Positions 7,977 through 17,415 of a DNA stretch of 64,000 nucleotides are shown one piece after another. The position numbers and the translations under genes are program-made. Numbering within the stretch: position 1 is the first letter of the stretch; each line of letters opens with the position of its first letter. Under the pieces are notes generated by a model. That model searched no databases and had not been told where the DNA came from. It worked only from the letters and a program-made list of their open reading frames with translations. Origin of the DNA: Cohnella herbarum (GTDB taxonomy: Bacteria > Bacillota > Bacilli > Paenibacillales > Paenibacillaceae); assembly GCF_012849095.1 (NCBI RefSeq), contig NZ_CP051680.1, forward strand, positions 620,001 through 684,000, given 5' to 3'.

Positions 7977-10900
7977 ATGATCACGCAAGCGGAGCCTAGA
8001 TCGAATCGTTTTATTTTATTTGCGGCTATGCTGTTCGTAATTGCTCTATTTTTAATCGTCATGCCTAAGTTCGCTTCCGCGTACACGATCTCCAATAGTA
8101 ACTTTAATATTCAAACGGGCACGAACGGAGAGATTACGTCGTTGCAACTGGCTGGCGATACCTTCCCGACGAACTACGTAATGAACGGCACGAACGCTCC
8201 TAATCAGAACACGGCAGACCACCAGTGGATGGGCGAGCTTATGTTTAAATATAAACTCGGAACGGGAGCATGGACGAACGCTTGGACGAGCAAATCCGCC
8301 GACGGCAGAACCCAAAGCCAGAGCGGAAATACGGTAACGGTCACCTATCAGAACGCGTCCAATGCGGAAGGGATCAAAAACTTCAAGGTCGTGTCGACTT
8401 ATTCGCTCGCGAACGATTATTTGCTCTGGTCGATCAACGTAACGAATACGAGTACGCAATCGATCGAAATCGGCGATTTCGGCTTGCCGCTCCCGTTTAA
8501 CGAGTTCTGGACGGGCGGCAACAACGAGGAAATTTATGAGACCCGGGTTTTAACCCATTCATTCGTAGGGAATAACAGCTCGTATATTACGGTCGGAAGG
8601 CCGAGCGGAATCGGACCCTCGTTGTTGATGATCCCCGATGCGACGACGGGAGCAGGCTTCGAATATCAAGACCGTTGGCGGATCGAAGAGCATCCCGGCA
8701 GCAAATGGGCGATGGATCAAGGAGGCTGGGTCGAAGGTTTGAACGTGTTCTACATTCATTCGAACGTCATTAAGAGCACGAACCGGGGTTACCTCCCGAA
8801 CACGAGTTTGATTTTGGCGCCGAATCAAAGCAAAACTTACTCGTTTAAATTTTTCAAGGTTGCGAACGAGAACGCGGTAAAGGATAAGCTTTATGTAGAG
8901 GGACTCATCGACGTTACGGCGGTTCCCGGAATGATGTTCGCGACGAACATGAAGGCGAAATTCGACTTGCGCACTTCGAAGGCGATCACTTCCGTTACCG
9001 CGCAATATCCTGCCGATACCGTGATCGCTTCCCTTGGCGCGGCTGCGGGTGGACACAACGTCTACGAGCTTACGCTTAACCGTCTCGGACCTAATAACAT
9101 TACGGTTAATTACGGCAGCGGCGAGAAAACGGTTCTGCAATTTTACGCGATCGAACCGATAGACGCGGCTCTGCAGAGACACTCCACCTTCATGGTCAAC
9201 AGCACGCAATGGAACGCGCCGGGCCAGTTGAAAGACAAAGTTTTCGACGACTGGATGATGGACACGAAAGCGAAGCGGAACGTCTTTAACGGTTATTGGG
9301 GCTGGGGAGACGATTGGGGGTACACTCACGGACAGTTTCTGGCAGAGAAAAACGTTCAGACGCCGGTCGCCTCGGAAATTATCGCGGTCGATCAGTATTT
9401 GGAAACGGCCATCTGGAACTCGCTTATGGCCACGAACCACTCGGATTACCTCATCTACGATTTTCTGATGCCTGCTCCCAACACGACTCCGACCTACCGC
9501 GGTTACGCCTACCCCCACATCTACAATACGTATTTCAGCATGTATAAGATCGCGAAGCTGTACCCGAACGCCGTAACTTATATTCAACCGAGGAACACGT
9601 ACTTGCTGCGGGCTTACAACATTTTCAAAGCGTTATACGACGGTCCCGTCGCTTACAACTGGAATACGGGATTGATGGGAGAGCTAACGACGCCGGAAAT
9701 CATTAAAGCCTTGCAAGACGAAGGTTATACGACGCAAGCGAACGACGTCATCGCGAAGATGGCGACGAAATACAACAACTTCAAGAATACGACATACCCT
9801 TACGGCTCCGAATACAACTATGACAATACGGGCGAAGAAGCGGTGTACACTCTGGCGAAGATGAACAACAATACGACGATGAAAAGCAAGATCAACGCCA
9901 AAACGCGCGCCGCCCGCGGACATATGCCGGTCTGGTATTACTACGCGGATCCGGTTACGATTACCGGGGAGAATTGGTGGAACTTCCAATATACCGTTTC
10001 GTTGGCGGGATACGCGATGGACGATTGGATTCGCAATCATTCCGCGACGCCGGAAGTCGAGCAGCGCATGTCGTATGCGGCGAAGATAGCCAACGTCGGC
10101 GCGATCAATTCCGGTCAGATCAGCTCGGATCCGGCCAATATCGGAGCGGTAGCTTGGACTTATCAAGCGGAGAAAGGGAATTACGGCGCTCTCGGACATG
10201 GCGGAGGACCGTTGCAGAACGGTTGGAGAGGGATGTCGGGAGAAGCGGATTTGGGCTTGTTCGGAGCGATTAAGATTTTGAGCTCCGACGTCGCGGTGGA
10301 TCCCATCTTCGGCTTATATTGCTATGGCTGCGACGTGTCGTCTAGCGGCGGTAATTACTCCGTCATCCCGAAAGACGGCGTATTCCAGCGGTTGAACTTG
10401 ATCACGGAGAAGTTCGGCATGGAACTGGAACGCGACAAGTACTCCGCGGCTACCGTGGCTATCGCCAAGAACTACGTCAACTTTACGTTGTCGAATACGA
10501 CGCCGGGAACGGCGCACACGACGAAAGTCACGTTCTCGGGTCTTGCCGCCGGTTCCTACAATATTCTGGTGAACAACGCGGCAGCGGGAAGCGTTAACGT
10601 AACGAGCGGCAACAAGGCGACGATCAGCATCAACGTGGGAACTGCAGCCACGTATGACGTGAAGCTTCAGCAAGGGACGCCTCCGGCGAATACGGCACCG
10701 GTCGTGAACGCGGGAACGAACGGGACGTTTACTTTGCCGGCTAGCGTCGTACTTGCCGGTACGGTAACCGACGACGGCTTGCCAAGCGGAACGGTGACGA
10801 CGGCATGGAGTCTTCAGAGCGGTCCGGGGACGGCGACCTTCGCGAACGCCGGCGCGGCGAATACGACGGCGACCGTGACGGTTGCGGGGACGTACGTATT

Positions 10901-12041
10901 CAAATTAACCGCCAGCGACGGCAGCTTGTCATCCAGTGCGACGGTAACCCATACCGTGAATCCATCGTTACCTGTTCCGGAAGTCGTCGCCAAATATTTG
11001 TTTAACGAGACAAGCGGAACAGCGGCGAGCGATTCGTCCGGCAATGGCAAGCACGCAACGTTAACCGGAGGGACGACATGGGCGGCCGGACATGCGGGCA
11101 ATGCTCTAAGCCTGAACGGAAGTAATGCTTACGCAAACTTACCTAACGGAATCGTAAGCAATCTAAACGACTTTACGATCGCGACGTGGGTTAAAGTAAA
11201 CAGCTTAAGCAACTGGGCGCGTATATTCGACTTCGGCACGGGAACAAGTAACTACATGTTCCTCGCTCCGCAAGCCGGAGGCGCGGGCATCAGGTTTGCG
11301 ATTACGACAGGGGGCAACGGTTCGGAGCAAGTATTGAACGCGCCGGTGTTGCCGACGGGAGTATGGAAACATGTTGCCGTTACTCTTACGGGAACGACAG
11401 GACGGCTTTACGTCGATGGCGTTCAAGTCGCGATTAATGCGAGCATGACGCTTAAGCCATCGAGCTTAGGTACGACCAACTTGAATTACATCGGTAAATC
11501 CCAGTTCGGAGATCCGTACCTGAACGGGCTAGTCGACGATTTCCAGATCTATAGCAGAGCGCTCAGCGTAACGGAAATCGGCACGCTGTTTAACGGTAGT
11601 CCGAGCTCTTCCAACATCGCTCCTCTAGGCACGGCTACGACCTCGTTCGTCTCCAGCTGGGAAAGTCTGACCGGACTTAACGACGGGTATACGCCGACCA
11701 GTTCGATCGACCGTGGACATCCTATCTATGGAAACTGGGATAATCCGAATACGACGCAATGGGTGCAGTACGATTTCGCTCAGAATTACACGATTTCCGG
11801 CGTCGATGTTTACTGGTTCGATGATGATCAAGGAATTGATCTCCCGGCTTCGTATACGATCCAATATTGGAACGGCACGGCTTGGGTTAACGTAGCGAGT
11901 CCGGTCGGCCTCGGTTTGCTGGCGAACCAGTACAATGCGACGACCTTCACGCCGGTGTCTACGAACAAGATACGTGTGAACGTCACCGCGAAGGCGACAA
12001 CCTCGACGGGAATTTCGTCCTGGAAGGTGACGGGAAATTAA
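7977..12041 (+). CDS. Large secreted multidomain protein: DUF5695-type domain, PKD/Ig-like, LamG and F5/8-type-C domains
   Basis: 1354 residues with a signal peptide (hydrophobic segment about 12-32, ending at a FASA cleavage-like site). Residues about 40-890 form one large region that I match, from memory, to the DUF5695 family of probable carbohydrate-active proteins; it is rich in W/Y/N and includes WGWGDDWGYTHGQF. Then come an Ig/PKD-like repeat (about 902-1000, APVVNAGTNGTFTLPASVVL), a LamG/concanavalin-like domain (about 1003-1205, YLFNETSGTAASDSSGNGKH) and an F5/8 type C (CBM32-like) domain (about 1211-1354). No cell-wall anchor is seen, so it is probably released. AAGGAGG precedes ATG 7977. 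The reaction is unknown; substrate binding by the C-terminal domains is inferred from family. Confidence 0.82.
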   Translation: MITQAEPRSNRFILFAAMLFVIALFLIVMPKFASAYTISNSNFNIQTGTNGEITSLQLAGDTFPTNYVMNGTNAPNQNTADHQWMGELMFKYKLGTGAWTNAWTSKSADGRTQSQSGNTVTVTYQNASNAEGIKNFKVVSTYSLANDYLLWSINVTNTSTQSIEIGDFGLPLPFNEFWTGGNNEEIYETRVLTHSFVGNNSSYITVGRPSGIGPSLLMIPDATTGAGFEYQDRWRIEEHPGSKWAMDQGGWVEGLNVFYIHSNVIKSTNRGYLPNTSLILAPNQSKTYSFKFFKVANENAVKDKLYVEGLIDVTAVPGMMFATNMKAKFDLRTSKAITSVTAQYPADTVIASLGAAAGGHNVYELTLNRLGPNNITVNYGSGEKTVLQFYAIEPIDAALQRHSTFMVNSTQWNAPGQLKDKVFDDWMMDTKAKRNVFNGYWGWGDDWGYTHGQFLAEKNVQTPVASEIIAVDQYLETAIWNSLMATNHSDYLIYDFLMPAPNTTPTYRGYAYPHIYNTYFSMYKIAKLYPNAVTYIQPRNTYLLRAYNIFKALYDGPVAYNWNTGLMGELTTPEIIKALQDEGYTTQANDVIAKMATKYNNFKNTTYPYGSEYNYDNTGEEAVYTLAKMNNNTTMKSKINAKTRAARGHMPVWYYYADPVTITGENWWNFQYTVSLAGYAMDDWIRNHSATPEVEQRMSYAAKIANVGAINSGQISSDPANIGAVAWTYQAEKGNYGALGHGGGPLQNGWRGMSGEADLGLFGAIKILSSDVAVDPIFGLYCYGCDVSSSGGNYSVIPKDGVFQRLNLITEKFGMELERDKYSAATVAIAKNYVNFTLSNTTPGTAHTTKVTFSGLAAGSYNILVNNAAAGSVNVTSGNKATISINVGTAATYDVKLQQGTPPANTAPVVNAGTNGTFTLPASVVLAGTVTDDGLPSGTVTTAWSLQSGPGTATFANAGAANTTATVTVAGTYVFKLTASDGSLSSSATVTHTVNPSLPVPEVVAKYLFNETSGTAASDSSGNGKHATLTGGTTWAAGHAGNALSLNGSNAYANLPNGIVSNLNDFTIATWVKVNSLSNWARIFDFGTGTSNYMFLAPQAGGAGIRFAITTGGNGSEQVLNAPVLPTGVWKHVAVTLTGTTGRLYVDGVQVAINASMTLKPSSLGTTNLNYIGKSQFGDPYLNGLVDDFQIYSRALSVTEIGTLFNGSPSSSNIAPLGTATTSFVSSWESLTGLNDGYTPTSSIDRGHPIYGNWDNPNTTQWVQYDFAQNYTISGVDVYWFDDDQGIDLPASYTIQYWNGTAWVNVASPVGLGLLANQYNATTFTPVSTNKIRVNVTAKATTSTGISSWKVTGN

Positions 12042-12066
12042 GTTTTAGTAGTCGATAGCAGTCGAG

Positions 12067-12110
12067 GCAAGAAGCCGTCCCAGCTTAACGGGGGCGGCTT
12101 CTTGCTCTGT
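12067..12110 (+). terminator. Rho-independent terminator after the DUF5695 gene
   Basis: GCAAGAAGCCG pairs perfectly with CGGCTTCTTGC around a 16-base loop, followed by the weakly T-rich TCTGTT. Confidence 0.8.
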
Positions 12111-12163
12111 TCAGGGGGAAGCGCCGAACAGGGTTTTACGCGACAACCTTATGTAACTAAGCG

Positions 12164-12192
12164 TTGTTGTATCCCATGTAAGCCGTTACAAT
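12164..12192 (+). promoter_or_regulatory. Sigma-A-type promoter of the esterase gene
   Basis: TTGTTG (12164-12169) and TACAAT (12187-12192) are separated by exactly 17 bp, 44 bp before the TTG start. Confidence 0.6.
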
Positions 12193-12236
12193 GTTACTAT
12201 TAGACTAGTAAACTATCAGAATGCGAGTGATCACAA

Positions 12237-13043
12237 TTGGCGGACGTAAACAGAGAGTGGATCAGACTTTGGACCGGGGTTGCTCCTGGGGCGCAAGGCA
12301 GCGGAGATGAGGATATTCCAGCGTTACAGGCTTATCCGGTTGCGGAGAAAGGCAGAGGAGCCGTTATCGTTTGTCCCGGGGGCGCTTACGGCATGCGAGC
12401 CGATCATGAAGGCGAACCGATTGCCCTATGGCTCAATAGCATCGGCATTGCTGCCTTCGTACTACGTTACAGGGTTGCGCCTTATCAATATCCTTGCGCG
12501 CTCAAGGATGTTCAGAGAGCCGTTCGGTACGTGCGGCATTTCGCGAACGACTACGGCATTAACGGAAGCAAAATCGGCGTACTCGGATTTTCCGCCGGAG
12601 GCCATTTAACGACAACGATCGGAACTCATTACGATTCCGGCAACCCGGACGCGGAGGATCCTATCGATCGCGAATCTTGCCGACCGGAGGCTATTATTCC
12701 ATGTTATCCCGTCGTTACGCTCAAACCGCCTTTTACCCATGAAGGTTCCCGGATGAACTTATTAGGCGTCGAATCCGATCCGGTAATGGTAGATGCGTTA
12801 AGCAACGAGAGTCAAGTGACGCCGGATACTCCGCCGACGTTCCTCTGGCATACCGCGGACGATGAAGCCGTTCCCGTAGAGAATGCGATTCTTTTCGCAA
12901 GCGCGCTGAGCAAAAATAAGGTTCCTTTCGAGTTGCACGTTTACGAGAAAGGTCGTCACGGGTTAGGCTTGGCCGAAGAGGATTCTCATGTGGCTACATG
13001 GACATCCTTGTGCGGAACGTGGCTTGAACGACAGCAATTCTAA
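12237..13043 (+). CDS. Alpha/beta-hydrolase, carbohydrate-esterase-like
   Basis: 268 residues with the alpha/beta-hydrolase layout: oxyanion-type turn in VIVCPGGAYG, nucleophile S119 in GFSAGGH, acid in HTADDEAVP (D208/D209), and H241 in GRHGLG. The family includes acetyl-xylan and feruloyl esterases, which remove ester groups from plant polysaccharides. No signal peptide is present, so it should act on imported oligosaccharides. The TTG start has only a weak GAGTG ribosome site; no better start lies nearby. It has its own promoter and is followed by a sensor kinase gene 21 bp later. The true ester substrate is not known. Confidence 0.82.
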   Translation: MADVNREWIRLWTGVAPGAQGSGDEDIPALQAYPVAEKGRGAVIVCPGGAYGMRADHEGEPIALWLNSIGIAAFVLRYRVAPYQYPCALKDVQRAVRYVRHFANDYGINGSKIGVLGFSAGGHLTTTIGTHYDSGNPDAEDPIDRESCRPEAIIPCYPVVTLKPPFTHEGSRMNLLGVESDPVMVDALSNESQVTPDTPPTFLWHTADDEAVPVENAILFASALSKNKVPFELHVYEKGRHGLGLAEEDSHVATWTSLCGTWLERQQF

Positions 13044-13064
13044 GTAAGTTAGGAGCTCTGACCG

Positions 13065-14471
13065 ATGCTTTTCGTCTGGATTGCTTTATGGACGGTAGCG
13101 TTGATCTTGTGGGTAGCCGATCCCCGTTCTCCCGTTAACCGCTCGTTAGGCGCGGTGGCTATATGCGGGGGAGCAGGGGCTTTGGCCGCGACGCTGGCCG
13201 ACGTATTTATTCCTTATCTCCATTCGTATCATCCGCAACAACGTTTTGAAGATGCATTGTATACCGTACAAGCCGGTTCATCTTTGGTTTCTTATTATGG
13301 GCTTCCTTATTTTTATTTGATATTCGGGATGGCCTATTTTCCCTTGAACATGTCCCGCTCCAAGCTGTGGGCGGTTTATATTGCCTTGCTAATTCCCATT
13401 GCGTTGAGCGTTATTTTTACGCCCCCGTATAATGAGAAGTATCCGGTAACCCATTCCGTTATCGTGTGGTGGGCGGTTCCCTATATTCTGCTCGGCACGG
13501 TTTTCGTTCTGTCCAAGAGATCCCGCCATTTCTCGATATCCCATTCCCACTGGATGATTTGCTTGGCGGTGTTGCCGCCGGTTCTGTTCGCCATGCTGAT
13601 GAGCTACGTTCTTCCGAGCTTCGGCATGCTTAGAATGTGGAAGTACAATACTTGGTTCGTCGTCATCGGCGTTGCGGTTTTTTTGATCGGATTGTTCACT
13701 TATGGATTTCTAGGGCTTAGGGTGCTGATCGATCGTCGCAAACGCGATTCCACGCTGCGAGTGGTCACCTCGGGTACGGCGATTCTGCATCATGCGATCA
13801 AGAACGACGCGGGGAAAATGCGGTTATTTACCGACAAAATGAAAGCCTATGCCGAATCGACGAATCAGCAGGATTTGTTAGAAGATATTCTTGTTGTCCA
13901 GAAAGCTTCCCATCATATCCAAGAGATGATTTCACGCGTTCATCGCCGCACGGAGGATTTGGAGATCCGGCCCAGAGAGGTCTCGATGGACGCTCTTATA
14001 AGGGAAACGTTAAAGCAACATGAACCGTTATTGCGGAAAATAAAGCTTCATGTCTCGATCGCCGAGGGTTGGCAGTGCACGTTGGATCCGGCGCAAGTCG
14101 CGGAGGCGCTCAATAATCTCATATCCAACGCTATCGATGCGATGAACGGAGAAGGTCATCTATTTATCACGCTGCGCGCAGGGAAAAGAGAGCTGACTTT
14201 GGAAGTTCGGGATACCGGACCGGGAATGGATAAGTCGGCGTCGGCCAAGGCGCTCGAACCTTTCTTTACGACGAAAGGCGGTCAAGAGGCGAATTTCGGA
14301 CTCGGGTTGCCTTATGCGTATCATGTCATGCGGAAGCATGGGGGATCTCTGGCGATCCGCAGCAGGAAAGGCGTAGGCACTCGGGTTTACTTGATTTTTT
14401 CTAAGCGTCGGGTTCTCGCCGTTAAGAGACCAACTTCTTCAGATCTTCCTGCAACCTTTCAACCTCTTTAG
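13065..14471 (+). CDS. Membrane-bound sensor histidine kinase
   Basis: 468 residues. The N-terminal half (about 1-225) holds roughly seven hydrophobic helices with short loops, so the sensor is intramembrane. The kinase half has the probable phospho-histidine in ILHHAIKND (H242/H243), the N box NNLISNAIDAM, the G1 box DTGPGMD and the G2 box FGLGLPYAYHVMRKHGG. The last 25 residues look unstructured and basic. A LuxR-type response regulator gene follows 298 bp later on the same strand and is the obvious partner. The signal is unknown. Confidence 0.88.
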   Translation: MLFVWIALWTVALILWVADPRSPVNRSLGAVAICGGAGALAATLADVFIPYLHSYHPQQRFEDALYTVQAGSSLVSYYGLPYFYLIFGMAYFPLNMSRSKLWAVYIALLIPIALSVIFTPPYNEKYPVTHSVIVWWAVPYILLGTVFVLSKRSRHFSISHSHWMICLAVLPPVLFAMLMSYVLPSFGMLRMWKYNTWFVVIGVAVFLIGLFTYGFLGLRVLIDRRKRDSTLRVVTSGTAILHHAIKNDAGKMRLFTDKMKAYAESTNQQDLLEDILVVQKASHHIQEMISRVHRRTEDLEIRPREVSMDALIRETLKQHEPLLRKIKLHVSIAEGWQCTLDPAQVAEALNNLISNAIDAMNGEGHLFITLRAGKRELTLEVRDTGPGMDKSASAKALEPFFTTKGGQEANFGLGLPYAYHVMRKHGGSLAIRSRKGVGTRVYLIFSKRRVLAVKRPTSSDLPATFQPL

Positions 14472-14704
14472 TTATTATCCCTTTCGATCTCTTTAGATAC
14501 TATCCCTTTCATTCAGGAAGTGGGATGGAGACTGCGTTAGGGGAATCGGTTACGCGAATGGGAGTATGGAACGGGGAAAGTCGAGCGAACATTTTGTTAC
14601 TGCTCAACCTCTCTAGCTATTATCCCTTCCGTTCAGGGAGTGAGAGTGGAAGTAAGCGTACATCCCACTAGCCATTATCCCTTTTGTTCAGGGAGTGGGA
14701 TGGA
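14469..14704 (+). repeat. Dispersed short repeats between kinase and regulator genes
   Basis: The gap between kinase and regulator is 298 bp. Three copies of a 35-base element starting TAG..A.TATCCCTT, with the core GTTCAGGGAGTGGGA in the best copies, begin at about 14494, 14614 and 14669; a partial fourth starts at 14469. Each can fold, since TCCCT faces AGGGA and ATCCC faces GGGAT. Spacing is irregular (25, 120, 55 bp), so this is not a simple tandem array. No open reading frame is convincing. Confidence 0.6.
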
Positions 14705-14769
14705 GCCTAATCGACGAAGCGAATAGATAGTGTCAAACAATCATCCGAGAATGGAAAGGGGAGAAGCGA

Positions 14770-15495
14770 GTGGATAGCGTCAAAGTTTGGATCGTCGAAG
14801 ATGATAAGGACTGGCTTCGCGGCCTGAGCGCCTATTTAGGTGCGCAAGCCGGTATCGAGGTTACTTTTACGGCGGATAATCCGGAAAGCGTGCGGCAAGC
14901 TCTAGAGAGAACGTCGATTGTGAACTCGATGGATGTTGAATCTGCAGGCGCTCAAGATGCAATGGTTGAGGAGTCTAGTGTGAATTCGGCGGATGTCGTT
15001 TTAATGGACATTATGTTGAACGGAGTACCGGCGGGGATAGGGCTAGCTGAAGAAGTGGCAACAACGATCGGTGCCAGAGTGATCATGTTAACTTCGATGG
15101 AGGAGAAAGACCTTATTTTCCGCTCGTTCCAAGCAGGTGCCATCGATTATCAGATTAAATCCGATTACGTTGCACTACCCGATGCGATTAAAGCTGCAGC
15201 GCGTCGGGAGTCTCCGATTAGCTCGGCAGCAGCGGATCGAATGCGTGAGGAGTTTCGTCGTTTGAAACGGATGGAGCGGGAGTTCGAGGCTAAGAAAATG
15301 CAGGATCTCATTACGCCTTCCGAATTAGAGCTTTTAAAGCTCATCGACAAAGGCTACACCCAAACGGAAATCGCGGGCAGACTCGTCGTCTCGATCCGAA
15401 CCGTCAAAAACCACATCAACCACATCCTTAAGAAACTAGGCTCCAAAGGCTCAAAAGAAGCGGCTCAAGAGGCGAAGGAGAAGGGATTGTTTTAA
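14770..15495 (+). CDS. LuxR/NarL-family response regulator
   Basis: 241 residues. The receiver occupies about 1-145, with the acidic pair in VEDDKDW, D80 in VVLMDIMLNG and the lysine in DYQIKSDY. A helical linker leads to a LuxR-type helix-turn-helix (about 178-235) with LLKLIDKGYTQTEIAGRL and VSIRTVKNHINHILKKLG. A stretch at about 45-70 (SIVNSMDVESAGAQDAMVEES) looks inserted between receiver elements. The start is GTG with GGGGAG upstream. It pairs with the sensor kinase just upstream; targets are unknown. Confidence 0.9.
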   Translation: MDSVKVWIVEDDKDWLRGLSAYLGAQAGIEVTFTADNPESVRQALERTSIVNSMDVESAGAQDAMVEESSVNSADVVLMDIMLNGVPAGIGLAEEVATTIGARVIMLTSMEEKDLIFRSFQAGAIDYQIKSDYVALPDAIKAAARRESPISSAAADRMREEFRRLKRMEREFEAKKMQDLITPSELELLKLIDKGYTQTEIAGRLVVSIRTVKNHINHILKKLGSKGSKEAAQEAKEKGLF

Positions 15496-15525
15496 TGTGC
15501 ACTGAGCGAGGTTGGATGGCCGCTT

Positions 15526-16127
15526 ACAGTTGATTTAATCAACTGTATCCCGACGTAGTCTGGCTAAATCCTCGAAAGTAACCCGAACCGCCAATTTAAC
15601 CCGACTTAGTCGGGCTAGATCCTCGAAAGTAACCCGAACCGCCAAACTAACCAGACCCTACGATTTAAAGCGGCGTAGTCGCTCTAAATCCGTGAAAGTC
15701 CCTAGAAGAGGCGATTTAAAGCGGTGTAGTCGCGCTAAATCCGCGAAAGTCCCTAGAACAGGTGATTTAAAGCGGCGTAGCCGCTCTAAATCCGCGAAAG
15801 TCCCTAGAACAGGTGATTTAAAGCGGCGTAGACGCTCTAAATCCGCGAAAGTCCCTAGAAGAGGCGGTTTAAAGCGGCGTAGACGCTCTAAATCCGCGAA
15901 AGTCCCTAGAAAAGGTGATTTAAAGCGGCGTAGACGCTCTAAATCCGCGAAAGTCCCTAGAAGAGGCGGTTTAAAGCGGCGTAGTCGCTCTAAATCCGCG
16001 AAAGTCCCTAGTACAGGCGGTTTAAAGCGGCGTAGACGCTCTAAATCCGCGAAAGACTCTGGATCCTTCGATTTAAGGCGGCGTAGCCGCTCTAAATCCG
16101 CCAAATCCCGCTCTAAATCCGCCAAAT
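15526..16127. repeat. Array A: nine 51-bp hairpin repeats plus two degenerate units
   Basis: Units begin with GATTTA at 15662 and recur exactly every 51 bp to 16070; two diverged units start at about 15542 and 15593. Each unit is a 29-base imperfect palindrome (GATTTAAAGCGGC, loop GTA, then a 13-base arm complementary except at one A/C, with one G-U pair) followed by a 22-base linker containing CGAAAGTCCCTAGAA. A perfect hairpin, ACAGTTGAT-TTA-ATCAACTGT (15526-15546), stands at the left edge. Since 51 is divisible by three, both strands stay open: 17-residue repeats KVPRRGGLKRRRRSKSA on plus and DLERLRRFKSPVLGTFA on minus. No ribosome site fits, so I regard the array as non-coding. Confidence 0.85.
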
Positions 16128-16204
16128 TGCAGCTAGAATAGAAAGTGGACACCTCATAAGAACTAACAGATAATAAAAAACAATAAGAAGATGAGGTGTC
16201 CGGT

Positions 16205-16501
16205 ATGGGTGAGAAGAGACAGCATTACAGTGAAGAGTTTAAAGAACAGACTGTTAAATACATTCAGGAACAGACAAAGACATTGCCCCAGATCGGAGAA
16301 GATTTAAACATCCCAAGTGGTACGTTAAAACAGTGGATGACCAAGTACCGCAAGTTTGAGAATGAACCGCTTGTAGATCGTGCGACCCTTCACCAGAAAG
16401 ATAAGCAACTGATGGAGCAAGAACGCACGATTGAGGATCTCAAGGAAGAAATCGCTATCCTAAAAAAGGCCATGCACATCTTCAGCAAAGAAAGGAACTA
16501 A
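16205..16501 (+). CDS. IS3-family transposase OrfA (helix-turn-helix)
   Basis: 98 residues: an N-terminal helix-turn-helix of the transposase_8 type ([17 protein letters not shown]...[15 protein letters not shown]) and a C-terminal leucine-zipper-like coiled coil ([20 protein letters not shown]). It binds the element's terminal repeats. GAGGTG precedes the ATG at 16205. Near its end lies A AAA AAG (16462-16468) in the phase needed for -1 ribosomal frameshifting into OrfB. Confidence 0.88.
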   Translation: MGEKRQHYSEEFKEQTVKYIQEQTKTLPQIGEDLNIPSGTLKQWMTKYRKFENEPLVDRATLHQKDKQLMEQERTIEDLKEEIAILKKAMHIFSKERN

Positions 16502-16539
16502 GGTTCCAGTTCATCGAAGATCATCGCTCCGAGTTTCGA

Positions 16540-17376
16540 ATGGAGAAGATGTGCACAGTTCTATGTGTATCACGGAGCGGTTACTATAAATGGCTCTTGG
16601 AGAAGACCGTCCAGAACAGTTATCAGAAGCGTCGCAGAGCGCTATTGGCGCGAATCACCTGGCTTTTCCTAGACGCTCACAACAGGTATGGTAGCCCTAA
16701 AATCACAAAACTTCTACGAAAAGAAGGTTGGACAGTTTCTGAACGTTTAGTAGGGAAAATCATGCATGAGAATGGTTTACGTTCTTGTGTATCTAAGAAA
16801 TTCCGAGTGACCACCACTGACTCGAATCACGATCAACCTATAGCACCAAACGTGCTGAATCAGAATTTTAAGACGACTGCACCTAACAAGATTTGGGTAA
16901 CCGATATTACCTATATACCGTGCCGTGAAGGCCGTTTGTACCTCGCCAGCGTTCTGGATTTATATACCCGTAAGATTGTGGGCTGGAAGCTCGCAGACCG
17001 AATGACAACCGATTTAGTGCTTGCAGCGCTTGATCAGGCATACAGTACGCACAAACCTCCCAAAGGGCTTATACACCACTCTGATCGGGGTTCGCAGTAT
17101 GCATCAGATGAATACCGTGAAAGGTTAAAGCAATATGGCATGGAAGCAAGCATGAGCCGCAAAGGTAACTGCTACGACAACGCCTGTATCGAATCGTTCC
17201 ACAGCGTGCTGAAGAAGGAGTTTATTTACTGTACGAAATTTCAAACGAAGGCGCAGGCGCAACAAGAGATGTTTGTATATATTGAGCTCTTCTACAACCG
17301 TAAGAGAATACATGGTTCGCTAGGTTACTTATCACCTTCGCAATTCGAAGCCCAGTACTATACCAGTATTAAATAA
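16540..17376 (+). CDS. IS3-family transposase OrfB (DDE integrase domain)
   Basis: 278 residues from the first ATG, but the frame is open from the slippery heptamer at 16462-16468, and the upstream part ([16 protein letters not shown]) is normal for OrfB, so the working enzyme is probably an OrfAB fusion made by -1 frameshifting. It has the HTH_21 segment and an rve core with D in [10 protein letters not shown] in [11 protein letters not shown] and E in [14 protein letters not shown], the DDE triad. It cuts and joins the element's ends. Confidence 0.92.
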   Translation: MEKMCTVLCVSRSGYYKWLLEKTVQNSYQKRRRALLARITWLFLDAHNRYGSPKITKLLRKEGWTVSERLVGKIMHENGLRSCVSKKFRVTTTDSNHDQPIAPNVLNQNFKTTAPNKIWVTDITYIPCREGRLYLASVLDLYTRKIVGWKLADRMTTDLVLAALDQAYSTHKPPKGLIHHSDRGSQYASDEYRERLKQYGMEASMSRKGNCYDNACIESFHSVLKKEFIYCTKFQTKAQAQQEMFVYIELFYNRKRIHGSLGYLSPSQFEAQYYTSIK

Positions 17377-17415
17377 ACGCTCTTATAGCGTGTCCACTTT
17401 CTTGACAGAGGTCCA

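Larger units (their letters stand above)
16128..17415 (+). mobile_element. IS3-family insertion sequence inserted in array A
   Basis: The element starts TGCAGCTAGAATAGAAAG and its right end read in reverse starts TGGACCTCTGTCAAGAAAG; both continue into GAAAGTGGACAC, giving imperfect terminal inverted repeats. A 3-bp duplication AAT flanks it (16125-16127 and 17416-17418). Removing the element plus one AAT restores GCCAAATCCCGC, exactly the repeat sequence found elsewhere in array A, which supports these boundaries. It carries orfA and orfB with an A-AAA-AAG slippery site. All catalytic residues are present, so it may be active. Confidence 0.85.

Noticed and set aside
8559..9587. Long minus-strand frame opposite the DUF5695 gene
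   Set aside because: A 342-codon shadow of a strongly coding plus strand; arginine/valine-rich, no recognisable domain or ribosome site.
15658..16152. Minus-strand frame of 164 residues made of DLERLRRFK repeats
   Set aside because: It exists because the 51-bp repeat has no stop in this phase; no ribosome site, a matching plus-strand frame is equally open, and an IS lies at its start.
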